The position numbers and the translations under genes are program-made. This document shows, piece after piece, positions 34,721-46,153 of a stretch of DNA of 64,000 bases. Origin of the DNA: Azoarcus sp. PA01 (GTDB lineage: Bacteria; Pseudomonadota; Gammaproteobacteria; Burkholderiales; Rhodocyclaceae). Numbering within the stretch: position 1 is the stretch's first letter; every line of letters begins with the position of its first letter. A model generated the notes under the pieces. The model was not told where the DNA came from. It did not search any database and saw only the letters and a program-made list of their open reading frames with translations. The stretch is from the NCBI GenBank assembly GCA_001274695.2, contig LARU01000002.1, positions 1,240,001 through 1,304,000 of the forward strand. Reading direction: 5' to 3'.

Positions 34721-35535
34721 CAGCGGAACTGGTTGATGGCGTCACGCGTGTCAAGCGCGACCTGTCGCGCCGCGCCCACATAGTCTTCGCCGGCACCGGC
34801 GTAGAGGATCGCACGCGACGAGTTGATCATCAGCCCGCTGCCGTCGGCGCTGCGGCCGGCGCGGACGGTCGCGGCGATGTCGCCGCCCTGCGCACCGATG
34901 CCGGGCACGAGCAGCGGCAGGTCGCCGACGAGTTCGCGCACGCGCGCGATCTCGTTCGGGAAAGTCGCGCCGACGACCAGGCTGCAATTGCCGCTGGCGT
35001 TCCACTCGTCGGCAACGAGGCGGGCGACGCGCTCGAAGAGGCGCTCGCCGCCGCCGACGTCGAGGAACTGCAGGTCGCTGCCGCCGGGGTTCGACGTGCG
35101 GCACAGCAGGATCACGCCTTTGTCGGCGTACTCGAGATAGGGCTCGACCGAGTCGCGACCCATGTACGGATTGACCGTGATCGCGTCGGCACCGAAGCGC
35201 TCGAATGCTTCGACGGCATACTGCCCGGCGGTGCTGCCGATGTCACCGCGCTTCGCGTCGAGGATCACCGGCGTGCCGGGATGGCGCGTGTGGATGTGCG
35301 CGATCAGCGCTTCGAGCTGGTCCTCGGCGCGCTGCGCGGCGAAGTACGCGATCTGCGGCTTGAAGCAGCAGACGAGATCGGCGGTCGCGTCGACGATCGC
35401 GCTGCAGAAGCGGAATATGGCATCGGGCTGGCTGTGCAGATGCGCGGGGAAGCGCGTCGGATCGGGGTCGAGGCCGACGCACAGCAGGCTGTCGCGCGTG
35501 CGCCAGGCGGCCCGAAGGGCAGTCATGAAATGCAT
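34720..35535 (-). CDS. pyrF: Orotidine 5'-phosphate decarboxylase
   Basis: Last step of UMP synthesis. About 271 residues, of the longer type-2 family. The catalytic DAKRGDIG and [42 protein letters not shown] and NSSRAILYA are all typical. Two starts are possible, 35535 (MHFMTALR) and 35526 (MTALR). Coupled to the YkvA gene downstream by a TGATG overlap. Confidence 0.96.
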   Translation of the reverse strand: MHFMTALRAAWRTRDSLLCVGLDPDPTRFPAHLHSQPDAIFRFCSAIVDATADLVCCFKPQIAYFAAQRAEDQLEALIAHIHTRHPGTPVILDAKRGDIGSTAGQYAVEAFERFGADAITVNPYMGRDSVEPYLEYADKGVILLCRTSNPGGSDLQFLDVGGGERLFERVARLVADEWNASGNCSLVVGATFPNEIARVRELVGDLPLLVPGIGAQGGDIAATVRAGRSADGSGLMINSSRAILYAGAGEDYVGAARQVALDTRDAINQFR

Positions 35536-35672
35536 GGAAGCGTCCACAATGGTCCGGGCCGCATGATAAGCCGGGCGGCGCTTCGCGTGCACCGCCGGCT
35601 CATCGTTGCGCCTGTTCGGCAAAAGACGCTTGGGGGCCGCGCCGCCCCCGCGCGGTGTCCGAGCGGGCCCGA

Positions 35673-35924
35673 TCAGGTTTCGATCTTCAGGATTTTCTTC
35701 GCTTTCTCGAGCGAATCGAGCGCTTCCTGGTGCTTGCCGGCCTTGTGCAGCGTTTCGCCTTCGGCGCGCAGCTGCTTCACTTCGGTCATCTGCTCGGCAG
35801 TCAGCGCCGGAGGTTTCGCGAGTGCCTCGTCGATCTTTTTCATTTCGACGGGACAGTGGAACGCGAACGCGCTGCCTGACAGCGCCATCGCCAGCAGGCC
35901 CGCAACCAGGCTCTTCTTCATCAT
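35673..35924 (-). CDS. Small secreted helical protein of unknown function
   Basis: An 83-residue exported protein. The signal peptide [21 protein letters not shown] is followed by [14 protein letters not shown] with a single Cys, and then two or three amphipathic helices ([38 protein letters not shown]). AAGGAGACC directly precedes the ATG at 35924. The pattern resembles short periplasmic helical-hairpin proteins seen in related genomes. Monocistronic by spacing. Confidence 0.8.
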   Translation of the reverse strand: MMKKSLVAGLLAMALSGSAFAFHCPVEMKKIDEALAKPPALTAEQMTEVKQLRAEGETLHKAGKHQEALDSLEKAKKILKIET

Positions 35925-35941
35925 GGTCTCCTTGGGGATCC

Positions 35942-35958
35942 GCGCGGTTTTTCCGCGC
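35942..35958. other. Hairpin between ubiA and the small secreted gene
   Basis: GCGCGG and CCGCGC form a perfect 6-bp stem around TTTTT, 40 bp past the ubiA stop. No T-run follows on either strand, so it is at best a weak transcript end or processing stop. Confidence 0.35.
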
Positions 35959-35997
35959 CGTCATTCGACCGTGTGATCGCCGTCGGTTAACCCTAGA

Positions 35998-36885
35998 TCA
36001 GGCCGGTGGAAACGCAACGTAGTCGATGACGAGCGCGACGAACAGTGCCGCGCCGACCCAGTTGTTGTGCAGGAAAGCCCTGAAGCAGCGCGCCCGGTCG
36101 CGGTCGCGGATCAGCGTGTAATGGTAGATCGCGATCGCCGCTGCGACCGCTATTCCCCCGAAGAACCACGGCCCGCGCCCCGCCGCGACGCCGACGACGG
36201 CGATCAGGCCGAACGCGACCGCGTAGCACAGCATCACCGCGGCGACGTCGAAGCGGCCGAACGTGATCGCGGAAGTCTTGATGCCGATCTTCAAGTCATC
36301 GGGGCGGTCGACCATCGCGTATTCGGTGTCGTACGCGACTGCCCAGAAGATGTTCGCGAGCAGCAGCAGCCACGCGATCGCCGGCACTTCGCCCTGCACC
36401 GCGGCGAACCCCATCGGAATGCCGAAACCGAACGCGATGCCGAGGTAGGCTTGCGGAATCGCGAGGAAACGCTTCGTGTAAGGGTAGCTCGCGGCGAGGA
36501 ACAGCGCCGGCAGCGACAGCCACCGCACCAGCGGATCGAGCGGCAGGATCAGCACGAACGACACCAGCGACAGCCCGGCCGCGAGCAGCAGCGCTTCGCG
36601 GATCGTCACCGCGCCGGTCGCCAGCGGCCGCATCCGCGTGCGCTCGACGTGGCCGTCGAAGTCGCGGTCGGCGTAGTCGTTGATGACGCAGCCGGCCGAG
36701 CGCATCAGCGCGGTGCCGAGGACGAAGATCGCGACCACGTGCAGCGGCGGAACGCCGTCGGCGGCAAGCCACAACGCCCACAGCGTCGGCCACATCAGCA
36801 GCAGGATGCCGATCGGCTTGTCGAGACGCATCAGCCGCAGGTACAGCGGCAGACGGCCGGACAGCGTGGCAGGGGCAATCATCAT
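35998..36885 (-). CDS. ubiA: 4-hydroxybenzoate octaprenyltransferase
   Basis: Inner-membrane prenyltransferase joining 4-hydroxybenzoate to the polyprenyl tail of ubiquinone. It has 295 residues and eight to nine membrane helices. The first Asp-rich motif is [15 protein letters not shown] and the second [19 protein letters not shown], with RMRPLATG between. Its ATG overlaps the ubiC stop (ATGA), so the enzyme that makes 4-hydroxybenzoate and the one that uses it are translated together. Confidence 0.96.
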   Translation of the reverse strand: MMIAPATLSGRLPLYLRLMRLDKPIGILLLMWPTLWALWLAADGVPPLHVVAIFVLGTALMRSAGCVINDYADRDFDGHVERTRMRPLATGAVTIREALLLAAGLSLVSFVLILPLDPLVRWLSLPALFLAASYPYTKRFLAIPQAYLGIAFGFGIPMGFAAVQGEVPAIAWLLLLANIFWAVAYDTEYAMVDRPDDLKIGIKTSAITFGRFDVAAVMLCYAVAFGLIAVVGVAAGRGPWFFGGIAVAAAIAIYHYTLIRDRDRARCFRAFLHNNWVGAALFVALVIDYVAFPPA

Positions 36886-37439
36886 GTCGGCAACTCCAGA
36901 ATCGTGGGCAGGAACACTTCACTGACCAGCAGCGCGCGGCCGCGCAGGGCGAACAGCGAGCGGCGCGCCCACAGCGCGGACGGCAGGCGGCGCGGCGCGA
37001 CTGTGGTCGAAGCGCGATGATAGCGCGCGTCCCGGCGGTCGAGACAGGTGCAGGCCAATGGTCTGCGGCCGATGCGCGGGTCGGCGAACAGCGCAGCACC
37101 GAGGGGACGTGAGCCGAGCCCGTGGAACAGCACCCACGCTCCGCGCACGTTGTGCCGCGGCAGGATGCTGCGCGCGAACACCACCGGCACGCCGTCGGCG
37201 ACGAGCAGCACTTCGCGCAGCCACGCGAGTTCGCCGCGGCGCAGCCCGAGCAGCGCGGCCTCGTCCGGGTGCGGGACGGCGAGGCGCTGGGCGAGCACGT
37301 CGACGGAAAACACGCTGCAGCGACTGCGGATGCGCGCCGTCAGCGAGCCCGGATCGGTGAGCCAGGGGCGCAGCCGCGGGAGCACCCGGGCGCGCGGCGG
37401 GCGTTCGATCCAGGTTTCGGAGTGAGGTCGGAGGCGCAT
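36882..37439 (-). CDS. ubiC: Chorismate lyase
   Basis: Converts chorismate to 4-hydroxybenzoate and pyruvate, the entry to ubiquinone. It has 185 residues. Family features are the N-terminal [16 protein letters not shown], the central [20 protein letters not shown] with a conserved Arg, [15 protein letters not shown] and the C-terminal [20 protein letters not shown] with its invariant Glu. Overlaps ubiA by 4 bp. Confidence 0.93.
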   Translation of the reverse strand: MRLRPHSETWIERPPRARVLPRLRPWLTDPGSLTARIRSRCSVFSVDVLAQRLAVPHPDEAALLGLRRGELAWLREVLLVADGVPVVFARSILPRHNVRGAWVLFHGLGSRPLGAALFADPRIGRRPLACTCLDRRDARYHRASTTVAPRRLPSALWARRSLFALRGRALLVSEVFLPTILELPT

Positions 37440-37569
37440 GTAAAAGGACGCCGGCAGGACGCCGTGGCGCCCGCATGATACCGGGAACGACAGGCCGCCC
37501 CAATCGCGGGACGTTGCGCGACGTTGCGGGACCCGGCTGAGGAACAGGGCGAGGCGGCAAACTGGCGCT

Positions 37570-39528
<1,959 letters not shown>

Positions 39529-39650
39529 CAGGTCCTGCGGCCGCCGCAGGTCGAGCCTGGCGAGCCGGCCGGCCAGTTGCGGGCCGACACCGCCCCAGCC
39601 GGCCAGCGCCGGTCGCGTTGTGGCATCAGGAGGCGACGGAGTTTCGCGGA

Positions 39651-40031
39651 TCAGCCAAGCACCAGGATCGCGTCGGCCTCGACGAGCGCGCCTTTCGGCA
39701 ATTCCTTCACGCCGACCGCGGCGCGGGCCGGGTACGGTTCGGCGAAATAGCGCGCCATCACTTCGTTCACCTTGGCGAAGTTCGCGAGGTCGGTGAGGTA
39801 GATCGTCAGCCGCGTCGCGTCGGCGAGCGAGCCCCCGGCCGCTTCGGCGACCGCCTTGAGGTTCTCGAACACGCGCACGGTCTGCGCTTCGAAGCCCTCG
39901 GCCATCTGCATCGTCGCGGGGTCGAGGCCGATCTGGCCGGAGCAGTAGACGGTGTTGCCGGTTCGGACAGCCTGCGAATAGGTGCCGATCGCGGCCGGGG
40001 CGTTGGGGGTCGAAACGATGCTACGGCTCAT
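39651..40031 (-). CDS. ridA: RidA family enamine/imine deaminase
   Basis: Hydrolyses reactive enamine and imine intermediates such as 2-aminoacrylate, protecting PLP enzymes. It has 126 residues. Motifs are [63 protein letters not shown] and [20 protein letters not shown], including the substrate-binding Arg. The start is the ATG at 40031. The end of ridA abuts or overlaps the start of recG. Confidence 0.95.
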   Translation of the reverse strand: MSRSIVSTPNAPAAIGTYSQAVRTGNTVYCSGQIGLDPATMQMAEGFEAQTVRVFENLKAVAEAAGGSLADATRLTIYLTDLANFAKVNEVMARYFAEPYPARAAVGVKELPKGALVEADAILVLG

Positions 40032-40119
40032 GGGCGGAATCCTCGATGGGTGGGGGCCGGGCGACTCACAATGAGCCGATTGTAAGCCAGGTCGGACGCA
40101 GGTCACATCCTGAGCGGCT

Positions 40120-40617
40120 TCACAGCCCGTTCCGCTCGTTGGCTTTTTTGCCTTTTTCACCTTTTTCGCCCTGCGCCAGGGCGCGCACCAGCGCCGCTTC
40201 GGCAACCGTGATGCCGCAGCGTTCCGCGATCGCTTCGACGTCGAGTCCGCGTCGCGCAAACACCAGCGCTTCGTCATACTCAGGCGAGGCGCCCGGGTTG
40301 GCAATGCCGCCATCGAACTGCTCGTGCTGCGCGTGCTGCGCGTGCAGCCGGGCAGTCAGGCGCGCAAGCTCCCGGCGCTGCTCGGCGAGTTCGGCGCACA
40401 GCTCGGCGACGTCCCGGCGCAGCTGCTGCACCTCGAGCTCGACCTGGAAACCGTCGCGCCGCGCCGACGGCTGCGGCCGCTCGAAGGCCTCTTCACCCGA
40501 CACGCCGTCGCGTGAAACCGCGGGGCGCGAGCGGCTCCGCCGCGCCTGGTACAGGCGGACCGCGAGGTAGACGGCCGGCAGTGCGGCGGCGAACCACAGG
40601 ATTTCGCTGACCCCCAT
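40120..40617 (-). CDS. DUF2802-like membrane-anchored coiled-coil protein
   Basis: A 165-residue protein. An N-terminal membrane helix ([18 protein letters not shown]) precedes a basic/acidic linker and a coiled coil (about 60-95, [23 protein letters not shown]). It ends in a helix-turn-helix-like segment, [31 protein letters not shown], and a charged tail KGEKGKKA. The architecture resembles DUF2802. The role is unknown; it could tether a DNA- or protein-binding domain at the membrane. Confidence 0.75.
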   Translation of the reverse strand: MGVSEILWFAAALPAVYLAVRLYQARRSRSRPAVSRDGVSGEEAFERPQPSARRDGFQVELEVQQLRRDVAELCAELAEQRRELARLTARLHAQHAQHEQFDGGIANPGASPEYDEALVFARRGLDVEAIAERCGITVAEAALVRALAQGEKGEKGKKANERNGL

Positions 40618-40749
40618 CGCGCACTACCTCGCCGCGCGTGCGGACGGCCGCCGCCGCTGCGGCGCGACGCGCGGCCGCGGGGAACATGACGCGTGGATTG
40701 TCACGGATAATGCGACTCTCCCCCTGTGACAACGCCTCTGCCGACTCAT

Positions 40750-41526
40750 ATGACTCTCGACCTCGCTCTGATGCCACTTTTCTGGCTGAAGAAACTCGTT
40801 TCGGCCCTCATGCTGCCGCCGCTCGCCCCGCTGCTGCTCATCGCGCTCGGCCTGCTGCTCGTCCAGCGCTGGGGCCGCACCGGCCTGGCGGTCGCATGGG
40901 CAGGGCTCGTCGCAGCGCTGCTGCTCGTCTGGCCCGCCAGCGTCGGCTGGATGCTCGCCGGGCTGGAGACCGATCCGCCGCTGACCGCGACCGACGCTCG
41001 CCGCGCCGAAGCGATCGTCATCCTGGGCGGCGGCAAGCGGCGCCACGCACCCGAATACGGCGGCGAAACCGTGAACCGGCTGACGCTCGAACGGCTGCGC
41101 TACGGCGCGCGCCTTGCGCACGGACTGCGCCTGCCAGTGCTCGTCAGCGGTGGCGCGCCGACCGGCGAGCATCCCGAAAGCGAGCTGATGAAAGCCGCGC
41201 TCGAAACGGACTTCGGCATTATCCCGCGCTGGGTCGAGGCGAGCTCGCTCGACACCGGGCAGAACGCGGAATTTTCCGCACCGCTGCTCAAAGCCGCCGG
41301 CGTGAGCCGTGTGCTGCTCGTCACGCACGCCGCGCACATGCGCCGCGCCCGGGCCGAGTTCGAAGCCCGCGGCATCGACGTGATCGCCGCCCCGACCGCC
41401 TGGCTCGGCAGGCACGACGCGAACGACCAGGTGCTGACTGCGCTGCCGAGCGCGACTTCGGCCTATGCCGGGTGGTATGCGGCGCACGAATGGCTGGGGC
41501 TGCTCGCGCTGCGCCTGTCGCGCTGA
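40750..41526 (+). CDS. YdcF/ElyC family protein (DUF218)
   Basis: An inner-membrane protein with a cytoplasmic or periplasmic DUF218 domain, 258 residues from the ATG at 40750. Two N-terminal membrane helices ([17 protein letters not shown] and [17 protein letters not shown]) precede the domain: [53 protein letters not shown] and [13 protein letters not shown]. The motif set matches ElyC, which in E. coli affects envelope assembly; that role is not proven here. A GTG at 40726 gives eight more residues. A GATAAT at 40706-40711 could be the -10. Confidence 0.88.
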   Translation: MTLDLALMPLFWLKKLVSALMLPPLAPLLLIALGLLLVQRWGRTGLAVAWAGLVAALLLVWPASVGWMLAGLETDPPLTATDARRAEAIVILGGGKRRHAPEYGGETVNRLTLERLRYGARLAHGLRLPVLVSGGAPTGEHPESELMKAALETDFGIIPRWVEASSLDTGQNAEFSAPLLKAAGVSRVLLVTHAAHMRRARAEFEARGIDVIAAPTAWLGRHDANDQVLTALPSATSAYAGWYAAHEWLGLLALRLSR

Positions 41527-41849
41527 ACGTCGTGCCGCGCGATTGTCGCGGTGCCGCGGCAACTTCGGCAAGCTCGATCGCCACGACGGCAGCTGCGAAC
41601 CGAGCGCGGAAGTCGCGAATCGGCAGCGCGCATCGGCGATCGTCCGGCGATCGTTGTCGTCGGGTCGCCCTGCCCCGCGCGAGCATGCTCGCGGTCTCGG
41701 CGACATGGCGAACCACCCGCGGCCGGCATGGGTCTTCTACAGGAACGGGCAGGGACACACGGACCAGCGCCCCGGGTCACGCGCCAGCATCGGGCCCCGC
41801 GCCCCTACAACCTTATCGCCGCATCGTCATATCACGTCGAGGAGAGCAG
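41527..41849. other. Intergenic region between ydcF-like gene and pirin
   Basis: These 323 bases carry no supported gene. A hairpin (TTGTCGCGG with CCGCGGCAA, 41543-41562) lies 17 bp past the stop and could close the upstream transcript, but no T-run follows. The pirin promoter should lie in the right half; none was recognised. The ribosome site GAGGAGAG is at its end. Confidence 0.5.
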
Positions 41850-42779
41850 ATGAACCCGAATCCATCGACATCCGCGCAGGACCCGCGATCGGTCGAAACC
41901 GTCGTCGTGCCGCAGGCGAGCGATCTGGGCGGCGGCTTCAAGGTGATGCGCGCGCTGCCGTCGGTGCAGCGGCGCATGGTCGGGCCTTTCGTCTTTCTCG
42001 ACCAGATGGGTCCGGTGGAGCTTGCCGCGGGCAACGGGCTCGACGTCCGGCCGCATCCCCACATCGGGCTCGCGACGGTGACTTACCTGTTCGACGGCGA
42101 GATCCTGCATCGCGACAGCCTCGGCAACGTGCAGCCGATCCGGCCGGGCGAGCTGAACTGGATGACTGCGGGACGCGGCATCGTGCATTCCGAGCGCACG
42201 CCGCCCGAACTGCGCCCGTCCGGCTCGCGCCTCGCCGGGCTGCAGGCGTGGGTCGCGCTGCCGGGGCGCGACGAGGAGAGCGAACCCGCGTTCGCGCACC
42301 ACGGCGCGGCGGAACTGCCGGTCATCGACGCGCCCGGCGTGAGCATCCGGCTGATCGCCGGCGAAGCTTTCGGCGCGCGCTCGCCGGTGGCGACGCGCTC
42401 GCCGCTGTTCTACGCCGACGTCACGCTCGCCCCGCCGGCGCGCCTGCAGGTGCCGAGCGAGCACGTCGAGCGCGCCGCGTACATCGTCGCCGGTTCCGTC
42501 GCGATCGACGGCGTGACGCATTCGGCGGGCCAGCTGCTGGTGCTGCGCCGCGGCGCCGACGTCGTCATCACGGCGTCATCGGCGACGCGGCTGATGCTGC
42601 TCGGCGGCGAACCGCCCGATGGCCCGCGCCATGTGTGGTGGAACTTCGTGTCGAGTTCGCGCGAGCGCATCGAGCAGGCGAAGGCCGACTGGCGCGCCGG
42701 CCGCTTCGCGCCGGTCCCGGGCGAGACCGAATTCATCCCGCTGCCGGACAATCGCCCGCCCCCGGTGCGCTATCCCTGA
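41850..42779 (+). CDS. Pirin family protein
   Basis: Two-cupin metal protein of 309 residues. The metal site is intact: His69 and His71 ([13 protein letters not shown]), His113 and Glu115 ([10 protein letters not shown]), matching the four ligands of human pirin. Bacterial pirins include quercetin 2,3-dioxygenases and regulators; the substrate cannot be read from sequence. C-terminal [19 protein letters not shown] is typical. The start has GAGGAGAGCAG before it. Monocistronic. Confidence 0.92.
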   Translation: MNPNPSTSAQDPRSVETVVVPQASDLGGGFKVMRALPSVQRRMVGPFVFLDQMGPVELAAGNGLDVRPHPHIGLATVTYLFDGEILHRDSLGNVQPIRPGELNWMTAGRGIVHSERTPPELRPSGSRLAGLQAWVALPGRDEESEPAFAHHGAAELPVIDAPGVSIRLIAGEAFGARSPVATRSPLFYADVTLAPPARLQVPSEHVERAAYIVAGSVAIDGVTHSAGQLLVLRRGADVVITASSATRLMLLGGEPPDGPRHVWWNFVSSSRERIEQAKADWRAGRFAPVPGETEFIPLPDNRPPPVRYP

Positions 42780-42997
42780 CGGCTCGATCAGCCGGGCCGC
42801 GCAGCAGTACGATTCTGCGGCGGGCAGCGCAAGGACCCGGCGTGCGACGCCAAAAGCCCGCCACGGTCCGGCAGTTGCCTCAAGATGCCAACGTCGGCGG
42901 CAGGTGCTCGAATAAGACCGGCAGTTCATACCGCATCGAACCCTGCCGATTCCATTCATCCCCCCTGTGATGCAAGACGCGTACGGGAGACCCATTC

Positions 42998-43810
42998 ATG
43001 ACGGACAAGGCGACCCATCTGGTGCTCGGCGATGCCGCGGCGGGTGTTCTGCGCGACGCGATGACGGCAGGCCTGCCGGCGGCGGCGCCGATCCTGCGCT
43101 TTCGAGACATCTACTGCATCGGGCCTCTTGGCGCGCTCGGTACCGCTGACGGCCCGGCAAGCCGCGCGCGCTACTGGGCGCAGTTGCTGCCCGACGCGCC
43201 ACCGCGGGTCAGCGAGTTCGACGAGGAGGAGACGCGTTACGCGCACGCGGCCGACGCTGCGCGCCACGGCACGGTGTTCGTCTGGAGTGGTGCGCACAGT
43301 TCGTCCCAATTGTGGCTACAGCGTCTGTGCGCGACGTTTCCGCCACAGGCCGCGGACGTCCGCCTTGTCGAGGCCGTCGACCCGGGGGCTGCTTCGGGCG
43401 GCCGGCGCGCGGTGAGCCAGTTCGAGCCGGGCGATTTTCGGGAACTGCTGGGGCGCACGCGCGCCCTCGACAGCGGGGAGATCGCGCGGCTCGCAGGCGA
43501 ATGGCAGCGTAATCGCGGCTTCCCGTCCGGCGTGCGCCGCTGGGCCGACGGCCGCATCACCCACCACCGCGACGACTTCTACGACGCTCTGCTCCTCACT
43601 CAGTGCGATGACGACTGGCAAGCGGCCGATCAGGTGATCGGCGCGGCGCAGTGGGAATGCGACGAGTTCCTCGGCGACGTGTTCTTCGCGTGGCGACTGC
43701 GCTGCCTCGCGAGGAGCGGGCGCCTATTGTGGCGCAGCGTGGGCGAATCGGGCACCGAGGCCACGGTCAGGCTGCCGGGATCGGGCGGCGAACACGGAAC
43801 GCTGCATTGA
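42998..43810 (+). CDS. DUF1835 / DUF3658 domain protein
   Basis: A 270-residue soluble protein. The N-terminal half (THLVLGDAAAGVLRDAM, DIYCIGPLG and later VFVWSGAHSSSQLWLQRLC) fits DUF1835; the C-terminal half (WADGRITHHRDDFYDALLLTQ, AAQWECDEFLGDVFFAWRLRCLARSG) fits DUF3658. The combination is found scattered in bacteria with no known role. No signal or membrane helix. It stands alone, with 218 bp before and 680 bp after it. Confidence 0.8.
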   Translation: MTDKATHLVLGDAAAGVLRDAMTAGLPAAAPILRFRDIYCIGPLGALGTADGPASRARYWAQLLPDAPPRVSEFDEEETRYAHAADAARHGTVFVWSGAHSSSQLWLQRLCATFPPQAADVRLVEAVDPGAASGGRRAVSQFEPGDFRELLGRTRALDSGEIARLAGEWQRNRGFPSGVRRWADGRITHHRDDFYDALLLTQCDDDWQAADQVIGAAQWECDEFLGDVFFAWRLRCLARSGRLLWRSVGESGTEATVRLPGSGGEHGTLH

Positions 43811-43994
43811 CGCGCGCCGCTGGGCCCCGAGGACCGGCGCATCAAGGCGGTCGAACGCGACGATGCGCCGTGGACGACCGTCTACGACCCATGCCGCCGT
43901 TCGTCGTTCGGATTTCGGTTCGTCGGCTTCCAACAAGGGTTGAGCCGCCATTCCGAAGTGCCAGGCGACGGGCACGTGATCAGCCTTTAAACCA

Positions 43995-44010
43995 TGCCGG
44001 TCGAGCTTTT
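43995..44010. repeat. Left arm of a 16-bp inverted repeat
   Basis: TGCCGGTCGAGCTTTT here is the exact reverse complement of 46721-46736. Similarity continues a few bases on each side (TAG before and GTTT after, when read in the same sense). The two arms bracket the FAD oxidase and flavodoxin genes. Confidence 0.75.
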
Positions 44011-44255
44011 TTCTAAGCGGCCATTTGCCCCAGCGACGGAAGCGGCCGTTCGATACGCCCGAGCGTCTTTGGCTGCCTGAGCGGCAGATTTGAGGTCGGA
44101 CCGGTCAGTGAGGATAGGATGGCGCCGGTCGGCCGCCGGCCAGGAGCGGGCAGCGGTTGGTACATCTGCCTTGCTTGCCAATCACGGGCGTCTACTCTGA
44201 ACAGAAATGAGCTAACGATGGTTGATGCAGGTCACGCCGGCTTGAGTAGAGAGGT

Positions 44256-44270
44256 TGAAGTTTCACTTCA
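44256..44270. promoter_or_regulatory. Dyad upstream of the FAD oxidase gene
   Basis: TGAAGT (44256-44261) and ACTTCA (44265-44270) form a perfect inverted repeat with a 3-bp spacer, about 220 bp before the oxidase ATG. It could be an operator. No regulator gene is adjacent. Confidence 0.35.
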
Positions 44271-44490
44271 GTCATGAGGACCCAGGGCGCGCTTTACGGG
44301 TACCACATAGGTTAGTAACCCTTGCCGGGTTTGCGCCTGATTCACCCCCATCCGCGGATGCGTAGCGGCCGCAATCGCGGACTGTGCGTTAACTTCGTGC
44401 AAACGGTTCACCGAAATGGACAGCATGTTCGCGCATCCATATCGAAATTGGGTTTTCATAACAGGTTAGGCGCAAACGGAGGCGAACGAC

Positions 44491-45876
44491 ATGGATCGCT
44501 TACAAAAAGCCGAGCTCGATGACTTCCGAGCGCACTTCCATGGAAATGTGCTTCTCCCTGACGATGCGGGCTACGACGAGGTACGCCAAATCTGGAACGC
44601 CATGACGGACCGGAGGCCCGGGCTGATAGCCCGCTGCACGTCGCCTGAAGACGTCGTTCAGGCCGTCAAGCTCGCGCGCCAGCACAACCTGCTCGTCTCC
44701 ATCCGAGGGGGCGGGCACAACATCGCGGGCAATGCCGTCTGCGACGACGGTCTCATGATCGATCTCTCGCTGATGAAGAAGGTCCAGGTGGACCGGAACG
44801 CCCGCCGGGCGAGCGTCGAGCCGGGCTGCACGCTCGCCGACTTCGACGCCGCCGCGCAGACGCACGGCCTCGCGACGCCGCTGGGCATCAACTCGACGAC
44901 GGGCGTTGCCGGCCTGACGCTCGGCGGCGGCTTCGGGTGGCTGAGCAGAAAGCACGGCATGACCGTCGACAACCTGCTCTCCGCGCACGTCGTCACGGCC
45001 GATGGCCACCAGGTGCACGCCAGCGAAACCGAAAACGATGACCTCTTCTGGGGGCTGCGGGGTGGCGGGGGGAACTTCGGTATTGTCACGAGCTTCGAGT
45101 TCCAGCTCCATCCGGTCGGGCCGAACGTGCTGAGCGGGCTCATCGTATTCCCGTTCGACCAGGCGAAGTCAGTGCTTACGCAGTTCGCCCGCTTCACGGA
45201 AACGATACCGGACGACCTCACCGTCTGGATGGTCACCCGCAAGGCGCCCCCGCTGCCCTTCCTGCCCGAAGACGTCCACGGAAAAGAGATCGTCGCGCTC
45301 GCCCTGTGCTATGTGGGTGACCCCGTCGAGGGCGAGAAACTGATCGAGCCGCTGCGCGGGTTCGGCACGATACACGGTGAGCATATCGGCGTGCAACCGT
45401 ACACCGCCTGGCAGCAGGCCTTCGATCCACTGTTGACGCCCGGTGCGCGCAACTACTGGAAGTCGCATAACTTTTCGCAGCTCAGCGCGGGTGCGATCGA
45501 CGTCATCATCGAATCCGCCGGCATGCTGCCCTCGCCGCAGTGCGAGATCTTCGTCGGCACGATCGGCGGCCAGACGGCCCGTGTAGCGCCCGAGGCGATG
45601 GCCTACTCGGCCCGAGACGCCAACTACGTGATGAACGTGCACGCCCGCTGGGAGTCGGCCGGCGAGGACCAACGCTGCATCGCGTGGGCGCGCGATTTTT
45701 TCGCCAAGTCACAGCCGTTCGCCAGCGGCGGCGCGTACATCAACTTCCTCACCCAGGACGAAACCGACCGCATCGCGTTCGCCTACGGGGCGACGTACGA
45801 CCGGCTGGTGGAGCTCAAGAAGAAGTACGACCCGACGAACCTCTTCCGGATGAACCAGAACATCAAGCCGGTTTGA
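44491..45876 (+). CDS. FAD-binding oxidoreductase with BBE domain
   Basis: A 461-residue flavoprotein of the VAO/berberine-bridge group. The FAD domain has IRGGGHNIAG with His76, the position of a covalent histidyl-FAD in relatives such as 6-hydroxy-D-nicotine oxidase. GVAGLTLGGGFGWLSRKHG and GGGGNFGIVTSFEF follow. There is no Cys at the second attachment site of bicovalent members, so a single His link is expected. The C-terminal BBE motif is YDPTNLFRMNQNIKP. No signal peptide. GGAGG precedes the ATG. It likely oxidises an alcohol or amine group; the substrate is unknown. It sits in the repeat-flanked segment. Confidence 0.9.
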   Translation: MDRLQKAELDDFRAHFHGNVLLPDDAGYDEVRQIWNAMTDRRPGLIARCTSPEDVVQAVKLARQHNLLVSIRGGGHNIAGNAVCDDGLMIDLSLMKKVQVDRNARRASVEPGCTLADFDAAAQTHGLATPLGINSTTGVAGLTLGGGFGWLSRKHGMTVDNLLSAHVVTADGHQVHASETENDDLFWGLRGGGGNFGIVTSFEFQLHPVGPNVLSGLIVFPFDQAKSVLTQFARFTETIPDDLTVWMVTRKAPPLPFLPEDVHGKEIVALALCYVGDPVEGEKLIEPLRGFGTIHGEHIGVQPYTAWQQAFDPLLTPGARNYWKSHNFSQLSAGAIDVIIESAGMLPSPQCEIFVGTIGGQTARVAPEAMAYSARDANYVMNVHARWESAGEDQRCIAWARDFFAKSQPFASGGAYINFLTQDETDRIAFAYGATYDRLVELKKKYDPTNLFRMNQNIKPV

Positions 45877-46153
45877 GAGGAGATCACGCGCCAAACGATT
45901 TAGCGGACGCCGGACGGCGCTGCCCATTGGCAGCGCCGAGCGGCAGCTTTCGTGCAACTGCGACGTCCGCACCGGGACCCGTTGCGGTCCTCCACTTCCG
46001 CCGAAACGAGTCGCTCCAAATACCCGCAAAGCGGTTGTCGAGCGGGAACGTGCTGGCCACACGACGCAGAGCGTGGCCCTCCGCCTTGGGCAAGCCAGCG
46101 CGAACGGCCGAGGGCATCGGCGCGCTTCAGCGCACCAGATTGGCCAGCATCTC
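45877..46153. other. Spacer with hairpin and repeat fragment
   Basis: This 277-base gap contains a perfect 9-bp hairpin (GGCGCTGCC with GGCAGCGCC, 45916-45937) 40 bp past the oxidase stop, a possible transcript end without a T-run. It also has a GAGCGGCAGCTTT tract matching one near 44079. No gene is supported here. Confidence 0.5.

Larger units (their letters stand above)
43811..44490. other. Long non-coding gap with repeat fragments upstream of the FAD oxidase
   Basis: This 680-base stretch has only short ORFs without similarity that I can see. It holds one arm of a 16-bp inverted repeat (43995-44010), tracts such as AAGCGGCC and GAGCGGCAG that recur near 45938, and a dyad TGAAGT-ttc-ACTTCA (44256-44270). 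GC content is visibly lower in places than in the flanking genes. It looks like decayed or repeat-derived DNA plus the oxidase promoter. Confidence 0.55.

Noticed and set aside
43987..44181. 64-codon minus-strand ORF in the gap after the DUF1835 gene
   Set aside because: No ribosome site, no recognisable similarity, and it overlaps repeat-like sequence.
44268..44459. 63-codon minus-strand ORF upstream of the FAD oxidase
   Set aside because: Length is within chance expectation, composition is unlike neighbours' proteins and no start signal is seen.
46073..46153. Upstream start giving a 27-residue extension of the flavodoxin-like protein
   Set aside because: The extension has no similarity to flavodoxin folds, and MKILLIVYH at 46154 is the normal first strand.
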